The translations under genes and the position numbers were made by a program. Below the pieces are notes generated by a model that was given only the letters and a program-made list of their open reading frames with translations, ran no database searches and was not told where the DNA came from. A stretch of 29,665 nucleotides of DNA from Flavobacteriales bacterium UBA3477 (GTDB lineage Bacteria; Bacteroidota; Bacteroidia; Flavobacteriales; Schleiferiaceae), in assembly GCA_002378005.1 (NCBI GenBank), contig DFQY01000033.1, positions 1 to 29,665 of the forward strand. Reading direction: 5' to 3'. Each line of letters opens with the position of its first letter. Positions within the stretch are counted from its first letter, which is position 1. Below, one piece after another: positions 22,355 through 29,665 of the stretch.

Positions 22355-22362
22355 TGAAAATA
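22355..22362 (-). promoter_or_regulatory. Weak candidate -7 box for apbE (TATTTTCA)
   Basis: Two mismatches to TAnnTTTG, but it ends exactly four bases before the apbE ATG and lies in the T-run of the nqrF terminator, the same geometry as purM. Sequence support alone is thin. Confidence 0.25.
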
Positions 22363-22364
22363 AA

Positions 22365-22388
22365 AAGCCGCTCCATGCGGAGCGGCTT
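22365..22388 (-). terminator. Rho-independent terminator after nqrF
   Basis: A 10-bp perfect stem (AAGCCGCTCC with GGAGCGGCTT) closes a 4-base loop. On the minus strand it is followed by TTTATTTTC. It lies 19 bases after the nqrF stop and separates the nqr operon from apbE. Confidence 0.85.
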
Positions 22389-22407
22389 AGGTTATCATTT
22401 TTTTCGA

Positions 22408-23709
22408 TTATCCACCGAAATCATCGAAGCTTACGTTCTCTGGTGGTACGCCGAAGTCGTCGACCATTTTAAGAACCGCAGCATTCATTAGCGGTGGTCC
22501 ACAGAAGTAGAACTCGATATCTTCTGGTGCATCGTGGTGGTTCAAGTAGTTGTCAATCACCGCTTGGTGAACGAAACCGGTGAAACCATCACCATCTGCC
22601 TCCATATTTTCTTTCGCCTGCCAGTTATCTTCTGGTAGTGGCTCAGACAATACAATGTGGAACTTAAAATTCGGGAACTGCTCCTCAATCTGACGGAAAT
22701 CGTCGAGATAGAACAACTCACGCTTCGAACGACCACCGTACCAGTAGCTCACCTTACGGCCAGTGTTCAATGTGTGGAACAAGTGGAAGAGGTGTGAACG
22801 CATTGGCGCCATACCCGCACCACCACCGATGTACAACATTTCAGCCTCGGTTTCCTTGATGAAGAATTCACCGTAAGGACCTGAGATGGTCACTTTATCA
22901 CCTGGCTTTTGATCGAATACGTAAGAAGAACATACCCCTGGATTCACGTCCATCCATCCGCCTTTCTTACGATCGAACGGTGGCGTTGCAATACGAATGT
23001 TCAACATCACGATATTACCTTCTGCAGGGTGGTTGGCCATAGAGTACGCACGGAATAGTGGCTCTGGGTTAACCATCTTGAGATCCCATAGCTTGAACTT
23101 ATCCCACTCTTCTTTAAACTCGTCAGGAGCTTTGCCCAATTTCGGATGAGAAGTAATGTCAATGTTTTTGAAATCTACAGTTGTTGCAGGTACATCTACT
23201 TGGATGTAACCACCAGCTTCGAAATCTAGTGTCTCGCCTTCTGGAAGCTTCACCACGAACTCTTTGATAAAAGAGGCAACGTTGTAGTTACTTACTACCT
23301 CACACTCCCACTTCTTGATACCGAAGATCTCTTCAGGTACTTTCACGTTCATGTCGTTCTTGACCTTCACCTGACATCCAAGACGCCAGTTATCCGCGAT
23401 TTCCTTGCGGTTAAAGAAGCCTGTTTCTGTAGGTAGGATTTCACCACCACCTTCAGTTACCTGACACTTACACATACCACAAGTACCACCACCACCACAT
23501 GCAGATGGCAAGAAGATTTTCTGGTTGCTCAATGTTGAAAGAAGGGTTGTACCACTTTCTACTTCGACATCATCTCCGTTGATGTTCAGCTTAACTGGAC
23601 CGCTTGGGGAGAGACGCGCTTTTGCTTGTAAGAGTATGGTCACGAGGGCCAAGATGACCACTACGAAAACCGCTACTGCTGAAATGACTGTGCTTGTTGC
23701 TAAAAACAT
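22408..23709 (-). CDS. nqrF: Na+-translocating NADH:quinone reductase subunit F
   Basis: Electron-entry subunit of Na+-NQR: oxidises NADH through FAD and passes electrons to a 2Fe-2S cluster. The 433-residue protein has an N-terminal membrane helix (about 8-28), a plant-type ferredoxin domain with cluster cysteines 71, 77, 80 and 112 (LPSACGGGGTCGMCKC ... RLGCQ), then a ferredoxin-reductase domain with the FAD motif RAYSMANHP, the NADH motif IGGGAGMAPMRSH, YWYGGRSKRELFY and the ending FCGPPLMNAAVLKMV...DDFGG. It is the last gene of the nqr operon, 13 bases after nqrE, and is followed by a terminator. Confidence 0.98.
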   Translation of the reverse strand: MFLATSTVISAVAVFVVVILALVTILLQAKARLSPSGPVKLNINGDDVEVESGTTLLSTLSNQKIFLPSACGGGGTCGMCKCQVTEGGGEILPTETGFFNRKEIADNWRLGCQVKVKNDMNVKVPEEIFGIKKWECEVVSNYNVASFIKEFVVKLPEGETLDFEAGGYIQVDVPATTVDFKNIDITSHPKLGKAPDEFKEEWDKFKLWDLKMVNPEPLFRAYSMANHPAEGNIVMLNIRIATPPFDRKKGGWMDVNPGVCSSYVFDQKPGDKVTISGPYGEFFIKETEAEMLYIGGGAGMAPMRSHLFHLFHTLNTGRKVSYWYGGRSKRELFYLDDFRQIEEQFPNFKFHIVLSEPLPEDNWQAKENMEADGDGFTGFVHQAVIDNYLNHHDAPEDIEFYFCGPPLMNAAVLKMVDDFGVPPENVSFDDFGG

Positions 23710-23722
23710 GATGCGAACCGAA

Positions 23723-24346
23723 TTATAATTTAATACCCATAAAGCTCATAAACGCGATACCCATCAAACCAGTAATGATGAAGGTAATCCCGAGACCACG
23801 CAAAGGAGCAGGAACATTTGAATAACGAATCTTTTCACGGATGGCAGCAATGGCAACGATGGCAAGGAACCAACCGATCCCTGAACCCAAACCGTAAACG
23901 GATGCTTCAGCGATGGTTCCGAAGGCACGCTCTTGCATGAAGAGTGAGCCACCTAGGATAGAACAGTTTACCGCGATAAGTGGCAAGAAGATACCCAAGG
24001 CACTGTAGAGCGCAGGAGCGAACTTCTCTACAATCATTTCGATCAATTGGACCATAGAAGCAATAACTGCAATGAACATAATGAACGACAAGAAGCTCAA
24101 GTCGACATCTTCAAAACCAGCACCTAGCCATTTGCCCAGAGCGCCCGGCTGTAATACGTAGTTTTCCAACAACCAGTTTACCGGCAAGGTGATCACCAAC
24201 ACAAAGGTTACGGCAATACCTAGACCTACTGCTGTTTTCACGGTTTTGGATACCGCCAAGTACGAACACATACCCAAGAAGTATGCGAAGATCATGTTCT
24301 CGATAAAAATCGAGCGAACGAATAGATTGATTAATTCTTGAAACAT
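23723..24346 (-). CDS. nqrE: Na+-translocating NADH:quinone reductase subunit E
   Basis: Integral membrane subunit of Na+-NQR related to RnfA. The 207 residues form about six helices. The start MFQELINLFVRSIFIENMIFA and the segment YFLGMCSYLAVSKTV are family-typical. Cys27 and Cys128 (AVNCSILGGSLF) are the two cysteines that, with those of NqrD, coordinate the intramembrane iron centre. Five bases separate it from nqrD, consistent with one polycistronic mRNA. Confidence 0.97.
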   Translation of the reverse strand: MFQELINLFVRSIFIENMIFAYFLGMCSYLAVSKTVKTAVGLGIAVTFVLVITLPVNWLLENYVLQPGALGKWLGAGFEDVDLSFLSFIMFIAVIASMVQLIEMIVEKFAPALYSALGIFLPLIAVNCSILGGSLFMQERAFGTIAEASVYGLGSGIGWFLAIVAIAAIREKIRYSNVPAPLRGLGITFIITGLMGIAFMSFMGIKL

Positions 24347-24351
24347 GGCGA

Positions 24352-25026
24352 TTAGTTTTCTTCGATGAGTTTAGTGTTTTTCGCACGCTGCGCCCAAATG
24401 ATCAGACCGACAACGATCAATGCCATTGGAGGGAACAAGAAGAACCCATTGTTGGCGTAGAATCCTGTTCCAGTCTCCGCGTTGATGTACCAGCTCTGTG
24501 GGATTACTGGGACCCCAAGCAATGTACCTGAGCCAAGTAATTCACGGAAGAAGGCTACCGCAATCAAGATTACACCGTATCCGATCGAGTTTCCAATGCC
24601 GTCCATAAAGGCTTTCCAAGGACCATTACCCAAGGCGAATGCTTCGAAACGACCCATGATGATACAGTTCGTAATGATCAAACCTACGAAGACCGAAAGC
24701 TGCTTGCTTACGTCGTAGGCGTAGGCCTTGAGGAATTGGTCCACCAAGATTACCAAAGAGGCAACGACCACCAACTGAACGATAATACGAATACGGTTAG
24801 GGATGAGGTTACGAATCAAAGAGATGATCACGTTACCCGCTGCCAATACGAACATTACCGATAGAGACATTACGATGGCCGGCTCAAGTTTAACCGTGAT
24901 CGCAAGTGCTGAACAGATACCCAATACCTGTACAGTAATAGGGTTGTTGTCGTTGAAAGGATCAGAAATTAGCTTTCTATTCTTCTTTGAGAACAACGAC
25001 TCTTTTTGTTTTACTTCTGTACTCAT
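24352..25026 (-). CDS. nqrD: Na+-translocating NADH:quinone reductase subunit D
   Basis: Integral membrane subunit related to RnfE and partner of NqrE. The start at ATG 25026 (MSTEVKQKESLFSKK) gives 224 residues; an upstream in-frame ATG at 25071 lies inside the nqrC coding region and is rejected. Key segments are NPITVQVLGICSALAIT (Cys38) and LIITNCIIMGRFEAFA (Cys121), the NqrD share of the iron site, and SWYINAETGTGFYANNGFFLFPPMALIVVGLIIW near the end. It lies five bases after the nqrC stop. Confidence 0.97.
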   Translation of the reverse strand: MSTEVKQKESLFSKKNRKLISDPFNDNNPITVQVLGICSALAITVKLEPAIVMSLSVMFVLAAGNVIISLIRNLIPNRIRIIVQLVVVASLVILVDQFLKAYAYDVSKQLSVFVGLIITNCIIMGRFEAFALGNGPWKAFMDGIGNSIGYGVILIAVAFFRELLGSGTLLGVPVIPQSWYINAETGTGFYANNGFFLFPPMALIVVGLIIWAQRAKNTKLIEEN

Positions 25027-25031
25027 AGGGA

Positions 25032-25724
25032 TTAGATGTTTTTGAAGTATTCCGCGTACGGTGCCAAACAATCGGCCAACATATCATTCACTCCGTTTGA
25101 AGTAATGGTACCTCCAGAGATACCGTCTACCGCGTAATCGCCGCTAGAGGTTCCCTTTTTAACTACAGAGATAGATTGGAACATACCCGCTTCAGAGATT
25201 TTCTTTCCAGGGAATTGGTCCGTGAACATTGGCGTAGTGATTTCAGCACCCAAACCTGGTGTTTCACTCTTGTGGCCAAAGTTTGCACCTACCACTGTGT
25301 TTCCATCCGCTTCCAAGCTCATGAAGCCCCAAACCGGACCCCACAGACCTTTGCCGCGCATAGGCACAATGTAGAAGGTCTCACCATCTTTGTTTGCCAC
25401 GTACAACGGCACCTCACGGTCCATGTTCGACGATTTGATAGCCGTAGCCATATCTACGTTAAATCCAGTCGCGCGGTCTTCACTCACTACTGCCCCACCC
25501 TTGATGGTCAAAACTTGAGTGATGACCTCGTCGTAAGCTGCTTGAGCTTCGCTGCGATCTACCTCAACTCCTACTGAAGCCAAGATGCTTTGCATTTTTT
25601 CCTGCTTCACGTTGCTTTCCTGCTTCGATTTCAAACCGAGGGAAGCACCCGAGAGCAATACCGCCACCAATACTACCATCACGGTAGCAAATGTGTACGT
25701 ATATCCGTTGCTGTTTACATTCAT
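25032..25724 (-). CDS. nqrC: Na+-translocating NADH:quinone reductase subunit C (covalent FMN)
   Basis: Periplasm-exposed flavoprotein subunit of 230 residues with one N-terminal membrane helix (about 10-30). The flavinylation site is DGISGGTITSNG (Asp200 to Thr206). ApbE modifies the Thr of D-x-x-S-G-A/x-T motifs, so Thr206 should carry FMN. The Gly in place of the more usual Ala before Thr is a mild variant. GHKSETPGLGAEI is another conserved FMN-domain segment. It lies 12 bases after nqrB in the operon. Confidence 0.97.
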   Translation of the reverse strand: MNVNSNGYTYTFATVMVVLVAVLLSGASLGLKSKQESNVKQEKMQSILASVGVEVDRSEAQAAYDEVITQVLTIKGGAVVSEDRATGFNVDMATAIKSSNMDREVPLYVANKDGETFYIVPMRGKGLWGPVWGFMSLEADGNTVVGANFGHKSETPGLGAEITTPMFTDQFPGKKISEAGMFQSISVVKKGTSSGDYAVDGISGGTITSNGVNDMLADCLAPYAEYFKNI

Positions 25725-25736
25725 AGTTCTAGAGGT

Positions 25737-26939
25737 TTAGGCGTGAGCAACGCGTTTTGCACGACGCTTGATATTGGCTTCTACCACGTAGTAGTCAATA
25801 AGCGGTGCCATAACATTCATAAATAGGATGGCCAACATAATACCTTCTGGGTATGCTGGGTTGAATACACGAATCATGATTCCGAAGAACCCGGCCAAGA
25901 AACCGTAGATGTATTTTCCAGTTTCTGTTTGAGCAGCACTTACAGGGTCAGTAGCCATAAAGACCATACCGAACATGAAACCACCCAACATTAATTGGTG
26001 CAATGGATTCAATCCCATGAATTCGTTCACTGCAAAGACGTTGAAGATTCCCGCCATCACGAATCCACCTAAGAAGAAGCTCAACATGATTTTCCAAGAA
26101 CCTACTCCTTTAAATACAAGGAACAATCCACCTAGAAGAATAAGTAATGCTGAGGTCTCACCGATAGAACCTGGGATCAATCCCAAGAATGCGTTCATGA
26201 AAGAGTAGTGACCACCGGCACCGAACTGAGCCATCACTGCATCGGTGGCAGTATTGCCTAGGCCTTGACCTACAGTAGTTGCAAGATCACCTAGCGCTGT
26301 AGCACCTGAATAACCATCTACTACTTCGCCGCCCTTGGTGTTGATCCATACTTGGTCACCTGACATCCATGTCGGGTAGGCAAAGAACGCAAAGGCACGA
26401 GCCGTAAGCGCTGGGTTCAACAGGTTCATCCCTGTTCCACCAAATACCTCTTTACCGATCAATACGGCGAAGATGGTACTTACAGCCACCATCCACAATG
26501 GGATATCTACCGGCATAATCATAGGAATCAACAACCCTGAAACCAAGAAACCTTCGTTCACCGGGTGGTTGCGCTTCCATGAGAAGTAGATCTCCACACC
26601 CAAACCTGCGGCATAGGTTACGGTGATCAACGGTAGCATCTTCAAAGCACCAAAGAGGAAGCTATCTAAAAGTGCAGCTTCTTCACCGATGGCAGCGAAG
26701 TGCAATCTACCGATGTTCCACATCCCAAATAGTAGGGCTGGAACCATGGCGAAGATTACCGTCACCATCGTGCGTTTCAAATCAATTGCGTCACGAACAT
26801 GTGCACCTGAGTGCGTCGTGTGATCAGGAACGAAAGCCATCGTCTCCAATGCGTTGTGCAATGGGTAGAGTATGTTTCTTTTGCCATCTTTTTCAACCAG
26901 CGGTCTAGTCTTGTCGAATATGTTTTGTACAAACTTCAT
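25737..26939 (-). CDS. nqrB: Na+-translocating NADH:quinone reductase subunit B (covalent FMN, riboflavin)
   Basis: Main Na+-translocating membrane subunit, related to RnfD. The 400-residue protein has about ten helices. The FMN attachment motif is VDGYSGATALGD (Asp208, Thr214), the substrate for ApbE. Other typical segments are FVPDHTTHSGAHVRDAIDLKRTM near the N-terminus, GKEVFGGTGMNLLNPALTARAF, and FMATDPVSAAQT near the C-terminus. It lies 10 bases after the nqrA stop, second in the operon. Confidence 0.98.
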   Translation of the reverse strand: MKFVQNIFDKTRPLVEKDGKRNILYPLHNALETMAFVPDHTTHSGAHVRDAIDLKRTMVTVIFAMVPALLFGMWNIGRLHFAAIGEEAALLDSFLFGALKMLPLITVTYAAGLGVEIYFSWKRNHPVNEGFLVSGLLIPMIMPVDIPLWMVAVSTIFAVLIGKEVFGGTGMNLLNPALTARAFAFFAYPTWMSGDQVWINTKGGEVVDGYSGATALGDLATTVGQGLGNTATDAVMAQFGAGGHYSFMNAFLGLIPGSIGETSALLILLGGLFLVFKGVGSWKIMLSFFLGGFVMAGIFNVFAVNEFMGLNPLHQLMLGGFMFGMVFMATDPVSAAQTETGKYIYGFLAGFFGIMIRVFNPAYPEGIMLAILFMNVMAPLIDYYVVEANIKRRAKRVAHA

Positions 26940-26949
26940 AATATGGCTA

Positions 26950-28299
26950 TTACATCATTTCTTTTCTGAGATCATTCAATCCGTCGCGCACAATCTGCTG
27001 CAACGGCAACTTAGAAGTACAAGCAACTTCCGCAATAGCGAAATCCTCTGGCACTACTTCGTAAATACCCAACTGCTCCATCTTTTCGATGTCTCTGATC
27101 AAGATGCTGCGAAGCAATTGTTGTGGAAAGATGTCCATGGGAATGAACTTCTCGTACTCCCCGCTCACTACAAACGCGCGTTCTTCACCGTGCATGTTGG
27201 TGTCTAGATCGTATTTGCGGTTCGGGAACAACCATCCCCAGAAGGCACGGTTGGTAGAAAACTTACCAAAACCTGGAAGTACCCAACCAAAGAATTCAGT
27301 TTGGTTCCCTTCAGGAATGGCAGTGAGTTGTGCTTTGCCGAAGCTCAAGAAGCCATCAGTGGCCAGTTGAGTTCCTGTCAACACATCACCTGCGATAAAA
27401 CGAGTGTTTTCTGCATTGAAATTTGCACTTATGAATCCATTTAGACTTACTCCTTGTAACATGGTAGCGTAGCCAGTGTTCATTGCTTTCGAACCTGTAA
27501 CTGCTACTTTGTATTCTGGAGCGTATTCTCCAGATAGGAAGGCACGACCAATAATGGGAAGGTCTACGGCATTCACAGTCCAAACTACCTCACCTTTGTT
27601 AATAGGTGCTGCCTTTGCAATCTGCGTACCGACCAATCCCTTTGGATGCTTTCCAGAGAATGTAATGTGAGTAGCACCTTCTGCCTGTAGCTCAGCAACT
27701 GCTGCTGCATCGGCATCGTGGCTCACATATACTTTACCTGAAGTCATCAAGGCCAAGGCGCTAATGGCAGCTTGCACTGCTTCACCTTTGCCGGCTAACT
27801 GTGTGGCTAGATCTCCATTCAACGGTCCGCTCTGGATACCGTTTACAAAGATGTCGCGAGGCTGTTCGTTCATGCTAGCCGCTACGCCATAAGGGCGAGT
27901 GGTAATGAAGGCGCCTACACCTGTGTTAGAGAAGTGAGTTGCTGCAGCCTCGCGATCACCTTTTTTAAGGTCGAACGCATCGTGCTTGGCGTAGCTTGTT
28001 TCGCTATCGGCCAACAACAAAACAGCCAAGATTTTACGCTTTGCTCCGCGTTTGATCTCGGCTACTTCTCCTGATACAGGGGCACAAATTTTTACTTCTG
28101 GACGGTCTTTGTCGAAAAACAAAGTATCACCCGCCAATACTTTTGATCCAGCTTTCACTGCCAATTTTGGCGTAATACCTGGAAAATCTAAAGGACTTAC
28201 GGCGTAAGTTGAGGCGCTGTGTTGCCCGAGATCGTTCGAAGAAGCTTCGCCGACCAACTTAATATCGTAACCCTTACGAATCTTGAAGGTTTGAGACAT
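26950..28299 (-). CDS. nqrA: Na+-translocating NADH:quinone reductase subunit A
   Basis: Peripheral cytoplasmic subunit, first gene of nqrABCDEF. The 449-residue length is normal. Typical segments are FKIRKGYDIKLVGEA at the start, VKICAPVSGEVAEIKRGAKRKI (biotinyl-lipoyl-like region), KVYVSHDADAAAVAELQAEG, the GFGKFSTNRAFWGWLFPNRKYDLDTNMHGEERAF stretch and the C-terminal IYEVVPEDFAIAEVACTSKLPLQQIV. A good -7 box lies about 27 bases upstream, and the five remaining nqr genes follow at 5-13-base spacing, so a single promoter probably drives all six. Confidence 0.97.
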   Translation of the reverse strand: MSQTFKIRKGYDIKLVGEASSNDLGQHSASTYAVSPLDFPGITPKLAVKAGSKVLAGDTLFFDKDRPEVKICAPVSGEVAEIKRGAKRKILAVLLLADSETSYAKHDAFDLKKGDREAAATHFSNTGVGAFITTRPYGVAASMNEQPRDIFVNGIQSGPLNGDLATQLAGKGEAVQAAISALALMTSGKVYVSHDADAAAVAELQAEGATHITFSGKHPKGLVGTQIAKAAPINKGEVVWTVNAVDLPIIGRAFLSGEYAPEYKVAVTGSKAMNTGYATMLQGVSLNGFISANFNAENTRFIAGDVLTGTQLATDGFLSFGKAQLTAIPEGNQTEFFGWVLPGFGKFSTNRAFWGWLFPNRKYDLDTNMHGEERAFVVSGEYEKFIPMDIFPQQLLRSILIRDIEKMEQLGIYEVVPEDFAIAEVACTSKLPLQQIVRDGLNDLRKEMM

Positions 28300-28325
28300 C
28301 GTACTTTAAGTATGATTTTGGGTCG

Positions 28326-28333
28326 CAAAATTA
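28326..28333 (-). promoter_or_regulatory. nqr operon -7 box (TAATTTTG)
   Basis: Exact TAnnTTTG match on the minus strand with a leader of roughly 22 bases to the nqrA ATG. A TTG lies 22 bases upstream, slightly far but usable as a -33 element. Confidence 0.6.
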
Positions 28334-28375
28334 GAACACAGATAACTTTTAGCCACAAGAAATCGGTACTAATTG

Positions 28376-28383
28376 TACCTTAG
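28376..28383 (+). promoter_or_regulatory. Putative -7 box for the T9SS plug gene (TACCTTAG)
   Basis: One mismatch to TAnnTTTG, about 19 bases before the ATG at 28403. A TTTT at about 28347-28350 could be the -33 element. It shares the roughly 100-base region with the divergent nqr promoter. Confidence 0.4.
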
Positions 28384-28402
28384 ACACCAATATTTTATAA
28401 AA

Positions 28403-29653
28403 ATGTCTGTTCATAAGTCCGTGATATTAGTCATAGCCTTATTTTGTAAGGTTTTGACGGCCCAAATCCTCACCGATACTGTGGCTTTTGATTACCTGAA
28501 AACAGTGCAATTGGCCCCAATAGGTGCGCCTATGGACTTCCCTGCCTATGAATTAGGCAAGAAACAAGGGCTAGAATTCAGTTTTGACGACATGGCCTAT
28601 GAGTGGAACAACTACGGATATCGCATTCAACATTGTGATAAGAATTGGTACCCCTCAGACCTATTAATCAACCAATACCTCGATGGATTTGATGGAAATT
28701 ATTTGACCAATTTCGCTATCAGCGTCGGCACCTTTGTTCCGTACACACATTATAAAACGAACATCCCGAACGAATACATCCGTCCAAAGATCAGCGGAAA
28801 CTATGTGTTGGAAATCTTTCAAAACGACGACCCCGAGGACATTATCATTCGCCGTCGCTTCATCGTCTATGAATCCTTATCGATTCCCGCGGTCGAGGTC
28901 ATTCGCGCCGTGGATATGGTGAACTTTAGTACAGAGCAGCAAGTCAATGCCCGCGTGGCCCTGGCCGGCTACCCCATCCAAGATTATTTCAATGATTTAG
29001 ACCTCAGCATCCTTCAAAACCGCCGCTGGGACAATAGCCTCAATGGCCTTAAACCGACCTTCATCAATGACGGCATGCTCGAATACAACTTCATGGGCGA
29101 AGGATCTTTTGAAGGTGGCGTGGAGTTCCACACCTTCGACACCAAGCGCCTGAACCAGGTAGGCATGGGCGTAAAAGTGAGTCAGCTCGACTCCTGTTGG
29201 CAGGTCTTTTTGGACGAAAAGAAGAACCGCAGTATCGCGGTGTACAGCTTTCAACCCGACATCAATGGGGGCCGATTAATCCAGCGCGCCGACGTCGGAA
29301 ATCCGGATTTAGCCGGCGACTACTGCGTCGTGGAATTCTACCTAGAAAGCCCTGAGCTAGAGGTTCCAATATATGTTTTCGGTCAATTGACCAACTGGCA
29401 ACTACTCCCAGAATTCCGTTTGGAATACAATTACTCACGCGGCGCCTACTCGGGTAAAATCTTACTCAAACAGGGTTACTACAATTACGTATTTGCCCAC
29501 CCCAATACCGAAGGTGGCGCCAGTACCGAGTTGACGGAAGGCACGCACTGGCAAACGAAAAACGATTACACTCTAATTTTGTACAACCGCAGTATGGGAC
29601 TGCGCTACGATAGAATAATTGGCTACCTTAAACCCTCAATTGTTAACCGATGA
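28403..29653 (+). CDS. Type IX secretion system plug protein (DUF5103 family)
   Basis: Outer-membrane-associated periplasmic protein. In Flavobacterium johnsoniae the Plug protein closes the periplasmic end of the SprA translocon when no PorV-cargo complex is bound. The 416-residue protein has a signal peptide (1-21, ending VLTAQ), then the DUF5103 region with segments such as DTVAFDYLKTVQLAP, LEFSFDDMAYEWNNYGYRIQHCDKNWYPSDL, DGFDGNYLTNFAIS, YVLEIFQNDDPEDIIIRRRFIVYE and VYVFGQLTNWQLLPEFRLEYN. I start at 28403 because the upstream frame from 28373 would begin inside the promoter region. The last codons overlap the start of another gene by four bases. Assignment to the family rests on recognised motifs and length; no search was run. 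Confidence 0.85.
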   Translation: MSVHKSVILVIALFCKVLTAQILTDTVAFDYLKTVQLAPIGAPMDFPAYELGKKQGLEFSFDDMAYEWNNYGYRIQHCDKNWYPSDLLINQYLDGFDGNYLTNFAISVGTFVPYTHYKTNIPNEYIRPKISGNYVLEIFQNDDPEDIIIRRRFIVYESLSIPAVEVIRAVDMVNFSTEQQVNARVALAGYPIQDYFNDLDLSILQNRRWDNSLNGLKPTFINDGMLEYNFMGEGSFEGGVEFHTFDTKRLNQVGMGVKVSQLDSCWQVFLDEKKNRSIAVYSFQPDINGGRLIQRADVGNPDLAGDYCVVEFYLESPELEVPIYVFGQLTNWQLLPEFRLEYNYSRGAYSGKILLKQGYYNYVFAHPNTEGGASTELTEGTHWQTKNDYTLILYNRSMGLRYDRIIGYLKPSIVNR

Positions 29654-29665
29654 GAACACTCCTTT
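29650..29665 (+). CDS. First codons of a downstream gene, cut by window edge
   Basis: An ATG at 29650 overlaps the TGA of the plug gene (ATGA) and opens the frame M-R-T-L-L to the window edge. The short basic-hydrophobic beginning would fit a signal peptide, but only five codons are visible. The overlap implies translational coupling with the plug gene. Confidence 0.45.

Overview
The window looks like part of a marine or aerobic Bacteroidota chromosome, most likely Flavobacteriia. Supporting signs are -7 promoter boxes of the TAnnTTTG type with few Shine-Dalgarno-like leaders, proteins with C-terminal type IX secretion (T9SS) sorting domains, a T9SS plug protein, a SecDF fusion, a type III glutamine synthetase and a complete Na+-NQR operon. 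It is densely coded. No gap exceeds 300 bases, and I see no tRNA, rRNA, CRISPR array or insertion sequence. Family calls rest on motifs read by eye, without database searches.

Layout. 1-1924 (minus): a TauE/SafE-type exporter followed by a metallo-beta-lactamase/rhodanese persulfide dioxygenase cut by the window edge, resembling the sulfide-detoxifying cst operons. 1989-5057 (minus): purM-prfA-pyrF with junctions of -1 and +1 base. 5124-7628 (minus): a TPR/beta-propeller/OmpA/LysM envelope protein resembling the T9SS protein PorE. 7735-9927 (minus): type III glutamine synthetase behind a good promoter. 10015-11228 (minus): tatA overlapping a Ca2+/Na+ antiporter gene that starts with TTG. 11301-14294 (minus): secDF. 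14397-17518 (plus): an FG-GAP-repeat T9SS cargo protein, translationally coupled to a DCC-family thioredoxin-like protein. 17580-19945 (plus): a distinctly AT-rich pair, a TPR/membrane/HTH regulator and a small T9SS cargo protein. 20064-20996 (minus): malate dehydrogenase. 21146-21352 (plus): a 68-residue one-helix protein with four cysteines, a candidate NqrM-type maturation factor. 21349-28299 (minus): apbE and nqrFEDCBA (transcribed A to F). 28403-29653 (plus): T9SS plug protein, with the first codons of a coupled gene at the edge.

How the genes fit together. One theme is export: SecDF and TatA carry proteins across the inner membrane, the PorE-like and plug proteins belong to T9SS at the outer membrane, and two genes encode likely T9SS cargo. 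A second is sodium energetics: Na+-NQR with its flavin transferase ApbE, a possible metal-site assembly factor and a Na+/Ca2+ exchanger. The most unusual signals are (i) a recurring -7 box, four bases, ATG arrangement suggesting leaderless mRNAs, three times placed directly behind a terminator hairpin, (ii) the four-cysteine protein tail-to-tail with apbE, and (iii) the AT-rich regulator/cargo pair. I see no clear evidence of a wholly new system; the AT-rich pair is the nearest candidate.
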